Below are positions 1 through 10,451 of a DNA stretch of 45,334 nucleotides, one piece after another. A model generated the notes under the pieces. That model had not been told where the DNA came from. It saw nothing but the letters and a program-made list of their open reading frames with translations, and made no database searches. The stretch is from Blautia sp. (GTDB lineage: Bacteria > Bacillota > Clostridia > Lachnospirales > Lachnospiraceae): contig JABUSW010000334.1 in NCBI GenBank assembly GCA_021443885.1, positions 1-45,334 of the forward strand, given 5' to 3'. Position numbers and translations under genes: made by a program. How positions within the stretch are numbered: position 1 is the first letter of the stretch; every line of letters begins with the position of its first letter.

Positions 1-231
1 ACATGCAAGAGGCAGGGTAACATTTCCGCGAAAAGCAGAAAATATACCGGTCTTCTCCTTAAGAAGCTTTTTGCAATCCTTTATCCTGTCCGTATCTACC
101 GGAAGGTTTTTTGAAGTATACACATTTGATGACACCATGTAGATGGAATCGAATTCCAATCCGCCTATTTTTTCCATCTTTGTTTTGTTCTCAGTAAACA
201 ATTCGCATCTGCTCTGTAATTCTGATTTCAT
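1..231 (-). CDS. DUF4003-like protein, N-terminal part (truncated by window edge)
   Basis: Reverse strand from ATG at 231 reads MKSELQSRCELFTENKTKMEKIGGLEFDSIYMVSSNVYTSKNLPVDTDRIKDCKKLLKEKTGIFSAFRGNVTLPLAC, open to the window edge; the 'KKTGIFS.FRG' style resembles DUF4003 proteins (from memory). Confidence 0.6.
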   Translation of the reverse strand, partial: MKSELQSRCELFTENKTKMEKIGGLEFDSIYMVSSNVYTSKNLPVDTDRIKDCKKLLKEKTGIFSAFRGNVTLPLAC

Positions 232-382
232 AGTATATTCTCCGTTTTATCTATAGTTTTTCAAAGTTACCTCTTTTTAGGATCTCACACCTATTCAAAT
301 ATGATTGTAGTACAACTATTCACAAATTGTAAAGCTTTCGTTTGATGAGAAAATGAATTGCCTTTTCAAAGATAAAGGCATA

Positions 383-411
383 TTGACAATTAAAGTAAAT
401 AGATGTAACAT
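383..411 (+). promoter_or_regulatory. Candidate sigma-A promoter of purF
   Basis: TTGACA (383-388), 17-nt spacer, TAACAT (406-411). Confidence 0.55.
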
Positions 412-425
412 AACGGCTTGAAAGG

Positions 426-471
426 CAAAGAAGTCTTGAGGGAATGACCTTGTGGCTTCTTTGTTTTTTTT
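426..471 (+). terminator. Intrinsic-terminator-like hairpin in the purF leader
   Basis: CAAAGAAG (426-433) pairs with CTTCTTTG (456-463), followed by a run of T (464-471); lies between the candidate promoter and purF ATG. Confidence 0.55.
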
Positions 472-510
472 GTATGTTGGATTCTGGTAAATGAGGATGA
501 GGATAAGGAT

Positions 511-1920
511 ATGAGTATCAGAGAGGAATGCGGCGTATTCGGGGTTTTTTCCGGAAAGAAAGAGCATCTGGAAACCATGGTATATTATGGCCTTTACGCC
601 TTGCAACATCGGGGACAGGAAAGCTGTGGAATCGTAGTGAACGATTCCGGTGTATTCCATGCACATAAGGATCTGGGACTGGTCAGTGAAGTGTTTTCCA
701 AAAAGACTTTGCAGCAGTTTCCCAAGAGCAGCATTGCCGTAGGGCATGTTCGCTATGGAACTACCGGTGCAACAAACCGAAGCAATTGTCAGCCTATGGT
801 AGTAAATCACAAAAAAGGAAAACTGGCGCTGGCCCACAATGGGAATCTCAGCAATGCCCTGGAACTGCGGGATGAACTGGAGCTCTCCGGTGCGATCTTT
901 CATTCTACCAGCGATACAGAGACAATAGCATATGTGATCACCAGGGAAAGGATCCGATGCGGAAGCATTGAGGTTGCGGTAAGCAATGCGATGAAACGGC
1001 TTGAAGGGGCGTATTCCCTTGTCATGATGTCCTCTCGTAAAATGATTGCAGTGCGGGATCCGAAAGGCTTTCGCCCGTTGTGCTATGGAATACGTCCGGA
1101 TGGAACATACGTAGTAGCTTCCGAAAGCTGTGCATTACAGGCGGTTGGGGCAGAGTTTATCCGGGACTTGATTCCGGGTGAAATACTGGTATTTGGAAAA
1201 GAAGGAATCGTATCCAGAACAGAGCATTGCAGTATGCAGGAAAAAAAGATCTGCGTCTTTGAATACATCTATTTTGCCCGTCCGGACTCTGTGATCGACC
1301 ATGTAAGCGTACACCACGCAAGACTGAAGGCGGGTAAACTCCTGGCAGAAAAATATCCGGTGACCGCAGATGTTGTAATTGGTGTCCCGGACTCCGGACT
1401 GGACGCTGCGTTAGGCTATTCCAGAGCTTCCGGAATTCCCTATGAAATCGGATTGATCAAAAACAAATACATCGGAAGAACTTTTATTTCACCGGGTCAG
1501 GATGAACGATTCGATCAGGTAAAAATCAAACTCAGCCCCGTGAAAAGTGTTCTGAAAGGGAAAAGAGTCGTTTTGATTGATGATTCCATCGTCAGAGGAA
1601 CCACCAGCAAACAGCTGGTAAAGCTATTGCGGGAGGCTGGCGCACAGGAGATCCACATGCGGATATCTGCACCCCCTTTTTTACATCCTTGTTATTACGG
1701 CACAGATATTGATTCGGAGGATAACCTGATCGCATGCCATCATACCACGGAAGAGATTGCGAAAATGATAGGTGTGGATTCTTTGGGGTATCTTCCGGTG
1801 GAAGGATTAAAAGAGCTGGCGGAAACAAACGAGATCTGTTCTGCCTGCTTTGATGGAAAGTATCCGACTGCGATACCGACTGATACCAGAAAAGATCGAT
1901 TTGAAGGCAAAGTGGAATGA
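511..1920 (+). CDS. purF: Amidophosphoribosyltransferase
   Basis: 469 aa; CGVFGVF N-terminal nucleophile glutaminase start, GHVRYGTTG, PRPP motif VVLIDDSIVRGTT. Confidence 0.97.
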   Translation: MSIREECGVFGVFSGKKEHLETMVYYGLYALQHRGQESCGIVVNDSGVFHAHKDLGLVSEVFSKKTLQQFPKSSIAVGHVRYGTTGATNRSNCQPMVVNHKKGKLALAHNGNLSNALELRDELELSGAIFHSTSDTETIAYVITRERIRCGSIEVAVSNAMKRLEGAYSLVMMSSRKMIAVRDPKGFRPLCYGIRPDGTYVVASESCALQAVGAEFIRDLIPGEILVFGKEGIVSRTEHCSMQEKKICVFEYIYFARPDSVIDHVSVHHARLKAGKLLAEKYPVTADVVIGVPDSGLDAALGYSRASGIPYEIGLIKNKYIGRTFISPGQDERFDQVKIKLSPVKSVLKGKRVVLIDDSIVRGTTSKQLVKLLREAGAQEIHMRISAPPFLHPCYYGTDIDSEDNLIACHHTTEEIAKMIGVDSLGYLPVEGLKELAETNEICSACFDGKYPTAIPTDTRKDRFEGKVE

Positions 1921-1930
1921 GGAGGATACT

Positions 1931-3025
1931 ATGCTGAAGGACTATAATCGCAAACTGATTTTGGAAGACGGAAAAGAATACTACGGATATGGCTTTGGAG
2001 ATGAAGAAACGAAAATCTGTGAGGTGGTATTCAATACCTCGGTGGTTGGATATCAGGAGATATTGTCAGACCCCTCCTATACATACCAGGCTGTTGTTAT
2101 GGCTTATCCATTGATCGGAAATTACGGAATGGCAGAAGAGGATTATGAAACGAAGATTCCTACCATCGGGGCAATGATCGTCCGGGATTATAATGATATG
2201 CCTTCTAATTTTCGAAGTGCGAAAACCTTGTCACAGGTGATGAAAACATATCATATACCTGGAATCTATGGACTGGATACCAGAGCTCTGGTTCGCAGGA
2301 TCCGCAATAATGGATCTTGCCTGGGAATGATCACGGATATTCATACAGATACACAGAATGCAATGAAGCAGCTGAGGGAATACAGGGTTCCGAAGGACGC
2401 CGTACCACTGGTCAGCCGAAAAGAGATGCAGTTTTATCCCGTAGATAATGCGGCATTTCATGTGGTTGCAGTGGATTGCGGAATGAAGGAGAATATTGTC
2501 CGGAGCCTGAACCGGAAAGGATGTTCTGTGACAGTGGTTCCGTTTGATACGAGCAAAGAAGCAATTGAAAATCTGAGACCGGACGGAATTTTTCTTTCAA
2601 ATGGTCCCGGGGATCCTATGGACGTGCAGGTAGTGGTATCGTTGATCAAGGAGTTAAAGGGAAAGTATCCCATGTTTGGAATCTGCCTTGGACATCAGAT
2701 GATCTCTTTGGCGTATGGAGCGAAAACCTATAAACTAAAGTTCGGTCATCGGGGCGGCAATCATCCGGTGAAAAACCGGAAAACCGGCAAAATCGAGATC
2801 ACTTCTCAGAATCACTCTTATGCAGTTGATACCGAGAGTCTTAAAGAGACAAGACTTACCGCTACGCATATTAACATTCTGGACAATACAATTGAAGGGG
2901 TGGAGTGCCTGGAGGATAAGGTATTCAGTGTGCAATACCATCCGGAAAGTGCTCCGGGACCACAGGATAGTACCTATTTATTTGACCGGTTTATCGAACT
3001 TATGAAGGAGGAGCGTCATGCCTAA
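1931..3025 (+). CDS. carA: Carbamoyl-phosphate synthase small subunit
   Basis: MLKDYNRKLILEDGKEYYGYGFG start after GGAGG; GICLGHQ glutaminase triad motif and QYHPES. The ORF-track start at 1850 lies inside purF and is less likely. Confidence 0.95.
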   Translation: MLKDYNRKLILEDGKEYYGYGFGDEETKICEVVFNTSVVGYQEILSDPSYTYQAVVMAYPLIGNYGMAEEDYETKIPTIGAMIVRDYNDMPSNFRSAKTLSQVMKTYHIPGIYGLDTRALVRRIRNNGSCLGMITDIHTDTQNAMKQLREYRVPKDAVPLVSRKEMQFYPVDNAAFHVVAVDCGMKENIVRSLNRKGCSVTVVPFDTSKEAIENLRPDGIFLSNGPGDPMDVQVVVSLIKELKGKYPMFGICLGHQMISLAYGAKTYKLKFGHRGGNHPVKNRKTGKIEITSQNHSYAVDTESLKETRLTATHINILDNTIEGVECLEDKVFSVQYHPESAPGPQDSTYLFDRFIELMKEERHA

Positions 3026-6000
3026 GAGAACGGATATTAAGAAGATCCTTGTAATCGGTTCCGGCCCTATCGTCATAGGGCAGGCGGCGGAGTTTGATTA
3101 TGCAGGAACACAGGCGTGCCTGGCTCTGAAAGAGGAAGGCTATGAGGTGCTCCTTTGTAATTCCAATCCGGCAACGATCATGACAGATATATCCATTGCG
3201 GATAAAGTGTATATGGAACCCTTGACTCTGGAATATATCGCAAAAGTGATCCGAAAAGAACGTCCGGATGCGCTTCTGCCGGGTATCGGCGGACAGACAG
3301 GACTGAATCTTGCCATGCAGCTGGAGAAAAAAGGGGTTCTCAGAGAGTGTCGGACACAGCTGTTGGGAACCAAAAGTGAAAGCATAGAGCGGGCAGAAGA
3401 CAGAGAACGGTTTAAAGAGCTATGCGAGGAACTGGGAGAACCGGTGCTGCCTTCTATGATTGCCGAAAGTCTGGAGGAAGGCATGAAAGCCGCACAGAAG
3501 ATCGGGTATCCGGTGGTCTTAAGACCTGCTTTTACATTGGGTGGAACCGGCGGCGGTTTTGCAGACAATGAAGAGGAACTGACCGCATTGCTCAAAAATG
3601 GTCTTTCCCTGTCTCCGGTCCACCAGGTTCTGATCGAAAAAAGCATCAAGGGCTTTAAGGAAATAGAATATGAAGTGATCCGGGATGCAAATGATACTGC
3701 GATCACGGTCTGTAATATGGAAAACCTGGATCCGGTGGGAATCCATACGGGGGATTCCATTGTAGTTTGCCCATCCCAGACACTGACCAATAAAGAGTAC
3801 CATATGCTGCGAGACAGTGCCTTGAAGATCATTCGTGCGCTGAAGGTGGAAGGGGGCTGCAATGTACAGTTTGCATTGGACCCGAAATCTTTTCAGTATT
3901 ATCTCATCGAAGTGAATCCCAGGGTATCCCGCTCATCGGCACTGGCTTCCAAGGCCAGTGGTTATCCCATTGCAAGGGTATCGGCGAAAATCAGTATCGG
4001 CATGCACCTGGAAGAGATCATGCTGGCAAATACACCGGCTTCCTTTGAGCCGGCACTGGATTACGTGGTAACGAAAATGCCCCGGTTTCCTTTTGACAAG
4101 TTTATTGATGCCAACCAGAAGCTTGGCACACAGATGAAAGCTACCGGTGAGGTCATGAGCGTTGGCCGTACTTTTGAAGAAAGTCTGTTAAAGGCGATCC
4201 GCTCTCTGGAAGTGGGACTTACGCATCTTTATGCACCCAGATTTGCTTCCATGACTGAAATGCAGCTGAAGGATTATATCCGAATCGGGACAGATGATCG
4301 TATCTACGCTATCGCAGCACTTCTGCGAATCGGTATTTTGCCGGAAGAGATCGCATACATTACTGGTATTGATCGTTTCTTCCTGGATAAATTTGTGAAC
4401 ATCATCCGGGAAGAAGAACGTCTGGAACAGGCAGGTCTGCAGCCGGAAGAATTTTATCGGGCGAAAAGAATGGGATTTTCAGATTCCTTTATTTCATATC
4501 TGCTGCAGATGAAAGAGGAAGAGGTTTATCTGTATCGTAAAGAAAATGGTATATTTCCGGTATATAAAATGATCGATACCTGCGCTTCGGAATTTGAAAG
4601 CTATGTACCGTATTTTTACGCAACCTATGAAGAAGAAAATGAATCTATCGTATCGGAGAAGCAAAAGATCATCGTTCTGGGTTCCGGCCCTATCCGGATC
4701 GGCCAGGGGGTGGAGTTTGACTATTCCACGGTTCATGCGGTAAAAACCATCAAGGAGTCCGGTTTTGAGGCCATTATTATCAACAACAATCCCGAGACGG
4801 TGTCAACCGATTATACGACCTCTGACAAACTGTATTTCGAACCACTTTGCGTAGAAGATGTCATGAACATCATAGAGTTAGAGAAACCAATGGGGGTGAT
4901 CGCAACTTTGGGCGGTCAGACGGCCATCAATCTTGCAGAGCCGCTGGCGAAACGAGGCGTTAAACTCATAGGCACCGGTGTGGAAGCAATTGACCGTGCG
5001 GAAAACCGCGATTCCTTCGAGGTTTTGCTTGAAAAACTGGGAATTCCGGAGCCGGAAGGACTGGCGGTCACCAATATTGAGGATGGTGTAAAAGCTGCCG
5101 AAGAAATCGGATATCCGGTTCTTGTACGCCCAAGCTTTGTGCTGGGTGGTAGAGCAATGCAGATCGTGGCAAAAGAGGAACACCTGCGCCATTATCTGAA
5201 AAATGCCGTAGAGATCGATGAAGATAAACCGGTTCTTGTGGATCATTATATCTGCGGAAAAGAACTGGAAGTGGATGCCGTTTGCGATGGAGAGGACGTT
5301 TTTGTTCCGGGAATCATGGAGCTTGTAGAACGAACCGGTATTCATTCCGGAGATTCCATGAGTGTCTATCCGACTTATAGTGTTTCGGATCGGGTGAAAC
5401 GTACGATACTGGACTATACAAAACGGCTTGGGCTTGGAATCGGAATTGTTGGACTGTTTAATATTCAGTTTATTGTGGACAATGAGGAGAACGTATATAT
5501 TATTGAGGTAAACCCAAGATCCTCAAGAACGGTTCCGTTTCTGTCGAAGGCCACAGGGTACAGTCTGGCCGATATTGCCACCAGAGTCATTCTTGGATAT
5601 TCGCTTCAGAGCCAGGGAATCACAGAGATTTACCCGGAAGAAAAGAAAAGGTGGTATGTGAAAGCACCGGCATTTTCGTTCTCCAAATTAAATGGAATGG
5701 ATGCGTATCTGTCTCCGGAGATGAAATCGACGGGAGAAGCCATCGGATACGATGACAAACTCCATCGGGCAATGTACAAGGCCTTGATTGCTACCGGCAT
5801 CAAGCTGCAGAATTATGGAACCATCGTTGTGACCCTGGCTGACGAAGATAAGGATGAGGCATTGGATCTGATCCGGAGATTCTACGATATCGGTTTTAAC
5901 ATTGAAGCAACGGTCGGAACCGGAGAGTATCTCAAAAGTCATGGGATCCGTACCCGCATCCTGGGAAAACCCAGCGAAGGCAGCGATGAAGTGTTGGATT

Positions 6001-6197
6001 CGATTCGGGCTGGCTATGTCAGCTATATTATCAATACAAGGGCGATTCTTTCCGGAATTCATTATGGAGACGGGGTTGCGATCCGGCGTGTCGCAAGTGA
6101 AAATAATGTGACGACATTTACATCACTGGATACGGTACGTGTGCTGCTGCGGGTACTGGAAGAGATGACCATCGGCGTGTCTACCATTGATTCCTGA
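3018..6197 (+). CDS. carB: Carbamoyl-phosphate synthase large subunit
   Basis: 1059 aa; duplicated ATP-grasp halves (VIGSGPIVIGQAAEFDYAGTQA and VLGSGPIRIGQGVEFDYSTVHA). Confidence 0.97.
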   Translation: MPKRTDIKKILVIGSGPIVIGQAAEFDYAGTQACLALKEEGYEVLLCNSNPATIMTDISIADKVYMEPLTLEYIAKVIRKERPDALLPGIGGQTGLNLAMQLEKKGVLRECRTQLLGTKSESIERAEDRERFKELCEELGEPVLPSMIAESLEEGMKAAQKIGYPVVLRPAFTLGGTGGGFADNEEELTALLKNGLSLSPVHQVLIEKSIKGFKEIEYEVIRDANDTAITVCNMENLDPVGIHTGDSIVVCPSQTLTNKEYHMLRDSALKIIRALKVEGGCNVQFALDPKSFQYYLIEVNPRVSRSSALASKASGYPIARVSAKISIGMHLEEIMLANTPASFEPALDYVVTKMPRFPFDKFIDANQKLGTQMKATGEVMSVGRTFEESLLKAIRSLEVGLTHLYAPRFASMTEMQLKDYIRIGTDDRIYAIAALLRIGILPEEIAYITGIDRFFLDKFVNIIREEERLEQAGLQPEEFYRAKRMGFSDSFISYLLQMKEEEVYLYRKENGIFPVYKMIDTCASEFESYVPYFYATYEEENESIVSEKQKIIVLGSGPIRIGQGVEFDYSTVHAVKTIKESGFEAIIINNNPETVSTDYTTSDKLYFEPLCVEDVMNIIELEKPMGVIATLGGQTAINLAEPLAKRGVKLIGTGVEAIDRAENRDSFEVLLEKLGIPEPEGLAVTNIEDGVKAAEEIGYPVLVRPSFVLGGRAMQIVAKEEHLRHYLKNAVEIDEDKPVLVDHYICGKELEVDAVCDGEDVFVPGIMELVERTGIHSGDSMSVYPTYSVSDRVKRTILDYTKRLGLGIGIVGLFNIQFIVDNEENVYIIEVNPRSSRTVPFLSKATGYSLADIATRVILGYSLQSQGITEIYPEEKKRWYVKAPAFSFSKLNGMDAYLSPEMKSTGEAIGYDDKLHRAMYKALIATGIKLQNYGTIVVTLADEDKDEALDLIRRFYDIGFNIEATVGTGEYLKSHGIRTRILGKPSEGSDEVLDSIRAGYVSYIINTRAILSGIHYGDGVAIRRVASENNVTTFTSLDTVRVLLRVLEEMTIGVSTIDS

Positions 6198-6217
6198 TGA
6201 CAGGTTAAAAATTAAGA

Positions 6218-6250
6218 AAACAGATAACATTTTTAAGAATCTGTTTGCTT
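6218..6250 (+). terminator. Weak terminator-like hairpin after carB
   Basis: AAACAGAT...ATCTGTTT with partial T tract (GCTTTT). Confidence 0.35.
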
Positions 6251-6303
6251 TTAAAGCTGTGAATCATTATAATAAAAGAAAAACGAATTAAGGAGACACG
6301 AAT

Positions 6304-7272
6304 ATGAAAATTGGAGTTTGTTCTAATGTACGTGGCGATCTGCCCTGGCGTGAGGCACTGGAATACTTTGCAGCAAAAGGTATTCAGATGGTAGAAGTTG
6401 GTGTTGGCGGCTATCCTGGAAATGATCATTGCAATGCAGATGTTCTTTTGAATGATGAAGCTGCTTATGCAGAATGGAAAAAAGCACTGGATGACACCGG
6501 CATTCAGGTTTCCGGTTTCTCCTGCCATGCGAATCCGGTTCATCCAAACAAAGAATTTGCGGCAGAGTCCGATAAGGCAATGCGTGATGCTGTTTTGATG
6601 GCTGAAAAGTACGGGATTGCTAATATCGAATGTTTCTCCGGATGCCCGGGTGACTGTGAGACATCCAAATACCCGAACTGGGTAACATGTCCATGGCCAA
6701 ACGATTTTGGTGAGATTCTTGAGTATCAGTGGAATGAGGTTCTGATTCCATACTGGAAGGGATTTGTAGAATTTGCAAAGGCTCATGGCGTTACAAAGAT
6801 CGGTCTTGAAATGCACCCCGGATTCTGCGTATACAGCACACAGACTCTGTTAAGACTGCGTGAGGCAGTTGGTCCGGAAATCGGTTGTAACTTTGACCCG
6901 TCTCATCTGTTGTGGCAGGGAATGGATCCGGTAACCGTGATCCGTGCTCTTGGCGACGCAATTTTCCATTGCCATGCAAAGGATGTCAGAATTGATGCAA
7001 ATAACACAAATCTGAATGGTGTTCTGGATACTAAGTCATACGCAGATGAGATCAACAGATCCTGGATCTTCCGTTCCTGTGGATACGGCAATGATTCACT
7101 GTACTGGAATGATATTGCTTCCAACCTGAGAATGATTGGCTATGATTATGTAATGTGTATCGAACACGAAGATTCTCTCATGAGTCTGGACGAGGGGCTT
7201 GAGAAAGCAGTTGCCTGCATGAAAGACTGCGTCATCAAAGAGCCGAAGCTGACAAACGCTCGCTGGATCTGA
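6304..7272 (+). CDS. Sugar phosphate isomerase/epimerase-type TIM barrel protein
   Basis: 322 aa; MKIGVCSNV...GLEMHPGFCVY...NFDPSHLLWQGMDP...FHCHAKD...IEHED metal-site pattern of the AP-endonuclease-2-like xylose isomerase superfamily. Confidence 0.85.
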   Translation: MKIGVCSNVRGDLPWREALEYFAAKGIQMVEVGVGGYPGNDHCNADVLLNDEAAYAEWKKALDDTGIQVSGFSCHANPVHPNKEFAAESDKAMRDAVLMAEKYGIANIECFSGCPGDCETSKYPNWVTCPWPNDFGEILEYQWNEVLIPYWKGFVEFAKAHGVTKIGLEMHPGFCVYSTQTLLRLREAVGPEIGCNFDPSHLLWQGMDPVTVIRALGDAIFHCHAKDVRIDANNTNLNGVLDTKSYADEINRSWIFRSCGYGNDSLYWNDIASNLRMIGYDYVMCIEHEDSLMSLDEGLEKAVACMKDCVIKEPKLTNARWI

Positions 7273-7352
7273 TTCTATTGTAACAAAGGAAATCTGTCGG
7301 AAGGATCATACAGGTTTTCAAAAAGAGAGTAGGGAAGTATTTCCATACATAT

Positions 7353-7385
7353 AAAAGGCTGTCTGATGATTCAGGCAGCCTTTTC
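7353..7385. terminator. Bidirectional intrinsic terminator between convergent genes
   Basis: AAAAGGCTGTCTGA tga TTCAGGCAGCCTTTT hairpin, A-rich 5' and T-rich 3'. Confidence 0.8.
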
Positions 7386-7398
7386 TTTGAAACTGTAA

Positions 7399-8769
7399 TC
7401 ATGCATTCTTTTTCCAGGCACCGCTGAGATAGTAGACGCCGCCGATAAAGAACGGCATAAATCCTGCCAGAGCATCTCCCAGCCAGAAACCTTGCGGCCC
7501 CATATGGAAAGCCCATCCCAGAAGATATGCAATGCCGATTCTGGCAATCAGTCCATCCAGAAGTGCAACGGCGAGGTTCAGCCTGGAATTACCGGATCCA
7601 TTAATGATACCGAAACCAAAGCACCGGGAGGCAGCTCCCAGGAAGCTTAAGATCGATGGCAGTATGATCATGGCGGCTCCGGTCACAACTTCCTGATCAG
7701 AGGTGAACAGGCTGAATATGGCATTGGGAAATACCATTAAAATGACAGAGAATACAATGGCAAGTACAAAGGATGCGGAAAAACTCCAGGCCAGGATCTT
7801 TGGGATACGGTTATACTTTCTGGCACCGAGGTTCTGACCCACCATGGAAGCGGCAGCCGTAGTGATGGACACGGACATGATGCCCACCATCATATTCAGC
7901 TTGCTGAGAATTCCTGCAATGGCGGAGTATACAACGCCAAAAGAATTCACCCATGCTGCTACCACGGTTTGTGAAATGGTGACAGCAGCAGATTGAAGAG
8001 CCATTGGAATGCCCAGAGCGAAGAGTCTTTTAACCATTTTTTTGTCCGGAATAAAGCTTTCCGGCTTGAAGTCAAAGCCAAAGCTCTGACGATTTCTGTA
8101 TAGATAAATAAGGGCATAAACAAAGCTGAAGCCCTGTCCGATCACGGTGGCCCATGCAGCACCGGCGACTTCCATGCCCAGGTAACCTACAAACAGAATA
8201 TCCAGTACCATGTTGATGATGGCTGCGATGGCAACGAACATAAATGGACGTTTGGAATCTCCCATACCGCGCATGATGGCACTGACGATGTTGTATCCGT
8301 AGATAAAAAACAGACCGACGATACAGATCACCATATAATCCATGGTATATTTATAAGCCTCACCAGGTGTATTGACCAGTTCCAGTACTTTGTCCCGCAA
8401 CAAAAAACAGACAAGAGATACGACCAGAGACATGCTGAGCAGTAATGTAAACATGGTTCCGATGGTTTTCCGGACAGACTCTTTGTCCTGCTCACCAATT
8501 TCTCTGGCAATAATAACCTGTCCTGCGGAGGAAAACCCCATCGCCAGAAATGTCAGAATATGCAGAATGTTTCCGCCTGTCGATACAGCGGACATACCAT
8601 TGCCGCCGATCACCTGCCCTACAACGATCATATCTACGATGTTGTAGACCGCCTGTAATGCGTTTGAAACAAACAAAGGGGCTGCAAAGGCCAGCAGAAG
8701 TCCTGGGACGCTTCCTGTTGTAAGATCCTTCGCCATCGATTTGTTTTTCGCTTGTTGCTGATTGTTCAT
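7399..8769 (-). CDS. MATE family efflux transporter
   Basis: 456 aa polytopic protein; LLLAFAAPLFVSNALQAVYNIVDMIVVGQVIGGNGMSAVSTGG is typical of MATE/NorM-DinF proteins. Confidence 0.93.
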   Translation of the reverse strand: MNNQQQAKNKSMAKDLTTGSVPGLLLAFAAPLFVSNALQAVYNIVDMIVVGQVIGGNGMSAVSTGGNILHILTFLAMGFSSAGQVIIAREIGEQDKESVRKTIGTMFTLLLSMSLVVSLVCFLLRDKVLELVNTPGEAYKYTMDYMVICIVGLFFIYGYNIVSAIMRGMGDSKRPFMFVAIAAIINMVLDILFVGYLGMEVAGAAWATVIGQGFSFVYALIYLYRNRQSFGFDFKPESFIPDKKMVKRLFALGIPMALQSAAVTISQTVVAAWVNSFGVVYSAIAGILSKLNMMVGIMSVSITTAAASMVGQNLGARKYNRIPKILAWSFSASFVLAIVFSVILMVFPNAIFSLFTSDQEVVTGAAMIILPSILSFLGAASRCFGFGIINGSGNSRLNLAVALLDGLIARIGIAYLLGWAFHMGPQGFWLGDALAGFMPFFIGGVYYLSGAWKKNA

Positions 8770-8933
8770 TTGATATTCCCTCTACATTCGTATATTTGAT
8801 TTTTAAAAAGCGTGCAAAGCGGTAGAAACTGTTATTGACACTTTGGATATTATAGCAAAGTATGTAAAAAAGAGAAACATAGAAAAGCGATTTCTTTTGA
8901 TCGTTTTATTGAAAAACAGAAAGGAACCGGTAT

Positions 8934-9497
8934 ATGAATTATTCGCAGATCACAGACTGGTGTCACGAAATTATGAAAACCCGGAAGAACGAGGGCGGAT
9001 TATATGTAGATGCCACTATGGGAAAAGGAAATGATACAGAGTTTCTGTGCAGACTTGCCGGAGAAAAGGGAAAGGTGCTGGCTTTTGATATTCAGATGGA
9101 GGCCATCGAACACACCAGAGCAAGGCTTGGAAATGCGCTGCTGGCGGATCGGGCGGAACTGATCCTGGACGGGCATGAGAATATGGATCGTTATCTGGAG
9201 AAAGAAACTGCAGATATTATCTGTTTTAATTTCGGCTATCTTCCCGGAGGAGACCACAATGTTTCCACAAAACCGGAAACCAGTATCATTGCCATAACGA
9301 AAGCTCTGGAAATACTGAAACCTGATGGAATGCTGAGTCTGTGTATTTACAGTGGAGGAGACAGTGGTTTTGCAGAAAAAGATGCCGTTTTGGATTACCT
9401 GAAGAAACTGTCTTCCAAAGAATATGTTGTGATCCGGAATGACTATTATAATCGCCCGCATCATCCGCCGATTCCGGTTTTTGTGTTTAAGAAGTAA
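8934..9497 (+). CDS. mnmM: Class I SAM-dependent methyltransferase, MnmM/YtqB type
   Basis: 187 aa; YVDATMGKGNDTEFLCRL SAM motif, NFGYLPGGDHN, C-terminal NRPHHPPIPVFVFKK as in B. subtilis YtqB. Confidence 0.8.
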   Translation: MNYSQITDWCHEIMKTRKNEGGLYVDATMGKGNDTEFLCRLAGEKGKVLAFDIQMEAIEHTRARLGNALLADRAELILDGHENMDRYLEKETADIICFNFGYLPGGDHNVSTKPETSIIAITKALEILKPDGMLSLCIYSGGDSGFAEKDAVLDYLKKLSSKEYVVIRNDYYNRPHHPPIPVFVFKK

Positions 9498-9587
9498 AAT
9501 AACAGCCTTCGGTGGATGGCGGAGTTGTGCCCGGAAAGGCAGCAAAGTTTTGCGTATTTCGTCTGCGAACCCGCTTCGGGATGCAGC

Positions 9588-10451
9588 TTAAATGTCTTCG
9601 TAAATCTTCCGGAAATCTCTGGGAGAACAACCCTTCATCAGCTTGAACATTCGGGTGAAGGCAATGGGGGTTGAGAATCCGGACTGAATCGCAACCTGTG
9701 TCACAGAGATTCTGGGATCAGATAAAAGGGTTTCGGCGTGAGAGATTCTTTTCTGGCTTACATATTTGTAGAAGGAAACACTGGTTACTTCTTTGAAGAG
9801 CCGCGAAAAATGGAATTTGCTGAAATTGGCCATGTCTGCAATCTGATCCAGTGTCAGATTCTCTGTAAAATGGGCATTGATGTATTCACAGCATTGCAGG
9901 ATCTTATCCACATTCTGGTAATAGATCTGCTGGTTGGAGGTGGAATCCATCAGCTTCTGATTCATGTAGAAACGGCCGATCGTCGCAATCATGTCCAACA
10001 ATGCTGAATAAATGGTGGTTTCGGAAAACATCTGACCATTGTTGTATTCCTCCACCAGTCTGGTAAACTTCGACGCCAGTTCATTGTGGAAAGACGAATG
10101 GTTTCGTGCATTGGAAACGAAGCAGTCGCCGGTCAGAGAAAGAATAGTATTCATATCTTTCATATCCTTCAGCAATGAAAGCTCTGCCTGAAAAATTATG
10201 CGGCGGCCGGTAGGAGGGGCGATCAGTTCATGGGTAGTGCCCGGCCAGATAAACAAAAGATCTTTTGGGGTCAGTTTGTACCGGGTGTTGTTGATGATTA
10301 CCTCGTAACTGTTCTCCAAAGGATAGATGATCTCCATGGAACTGTGCCAGTGCATAGGATAACAATCTGTTTCAACGTTGTCGTACAGCTTGATCCGGTC
10401 ATATTTCGTATAGTTTACGATTTCGTGCTGTCCATTCAAATTCTCAATCAT
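9588..10451 (-). CDS. AraC family transcriptional regulator with cupin sensor domain
   Basis: 287 aa; N-terminal cupin (MHWHSSMEIIYPL), C-terminal HTH (DQIADMANFSKFHFSRLFKEVTSVSFYKYVSQKRI). Confidence 0.93.
   Translation of the reverse strand: MIENLNGQHEIVNYTKYDRIKLYDNVETDCYPMHWHSSMEIIYPLENSYEVIINNTRYKLTPKDLLFIWPGTTHELIAPPTGRRIIFQAELSLLKDMKDMNTILSLTGDCFVSNARNHSSFHNELASKFTRLVEEYNNGQMFSETTIYSALLDMIATIGRFYMNQKLMDSTSNQQIYYQNVDKILQCCEYINAHFTENLTLDQIADMANFSKFHFSRLFKEVTSVSFYKYVSQKRISHAETLLSDPRISVTQVAIQSGFSTPIAFTRMFKLMKGCSPRDFRKIYEDI

Noticed and set aside
316-903. 195-aa minus-strand ORF over the purF leader and 5' end
   Set aside because: Shadow of purF; overlaps the promoter/terminator region.
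1850-1930. Upstream start for carA in the ORF track
   Set aside because: Lies within purF; ATG at 1931 has a good RBS and matches the conserved CarA N-terminus.
9498-9587. Possible GC-rich repeat/hairpin (CTGCGAACCCGCTTCGGGATGCAG) between mnmM and araC
   Set aside because: Stems are short with mismatches and no T tract; could be a weak terminator but not convincing.
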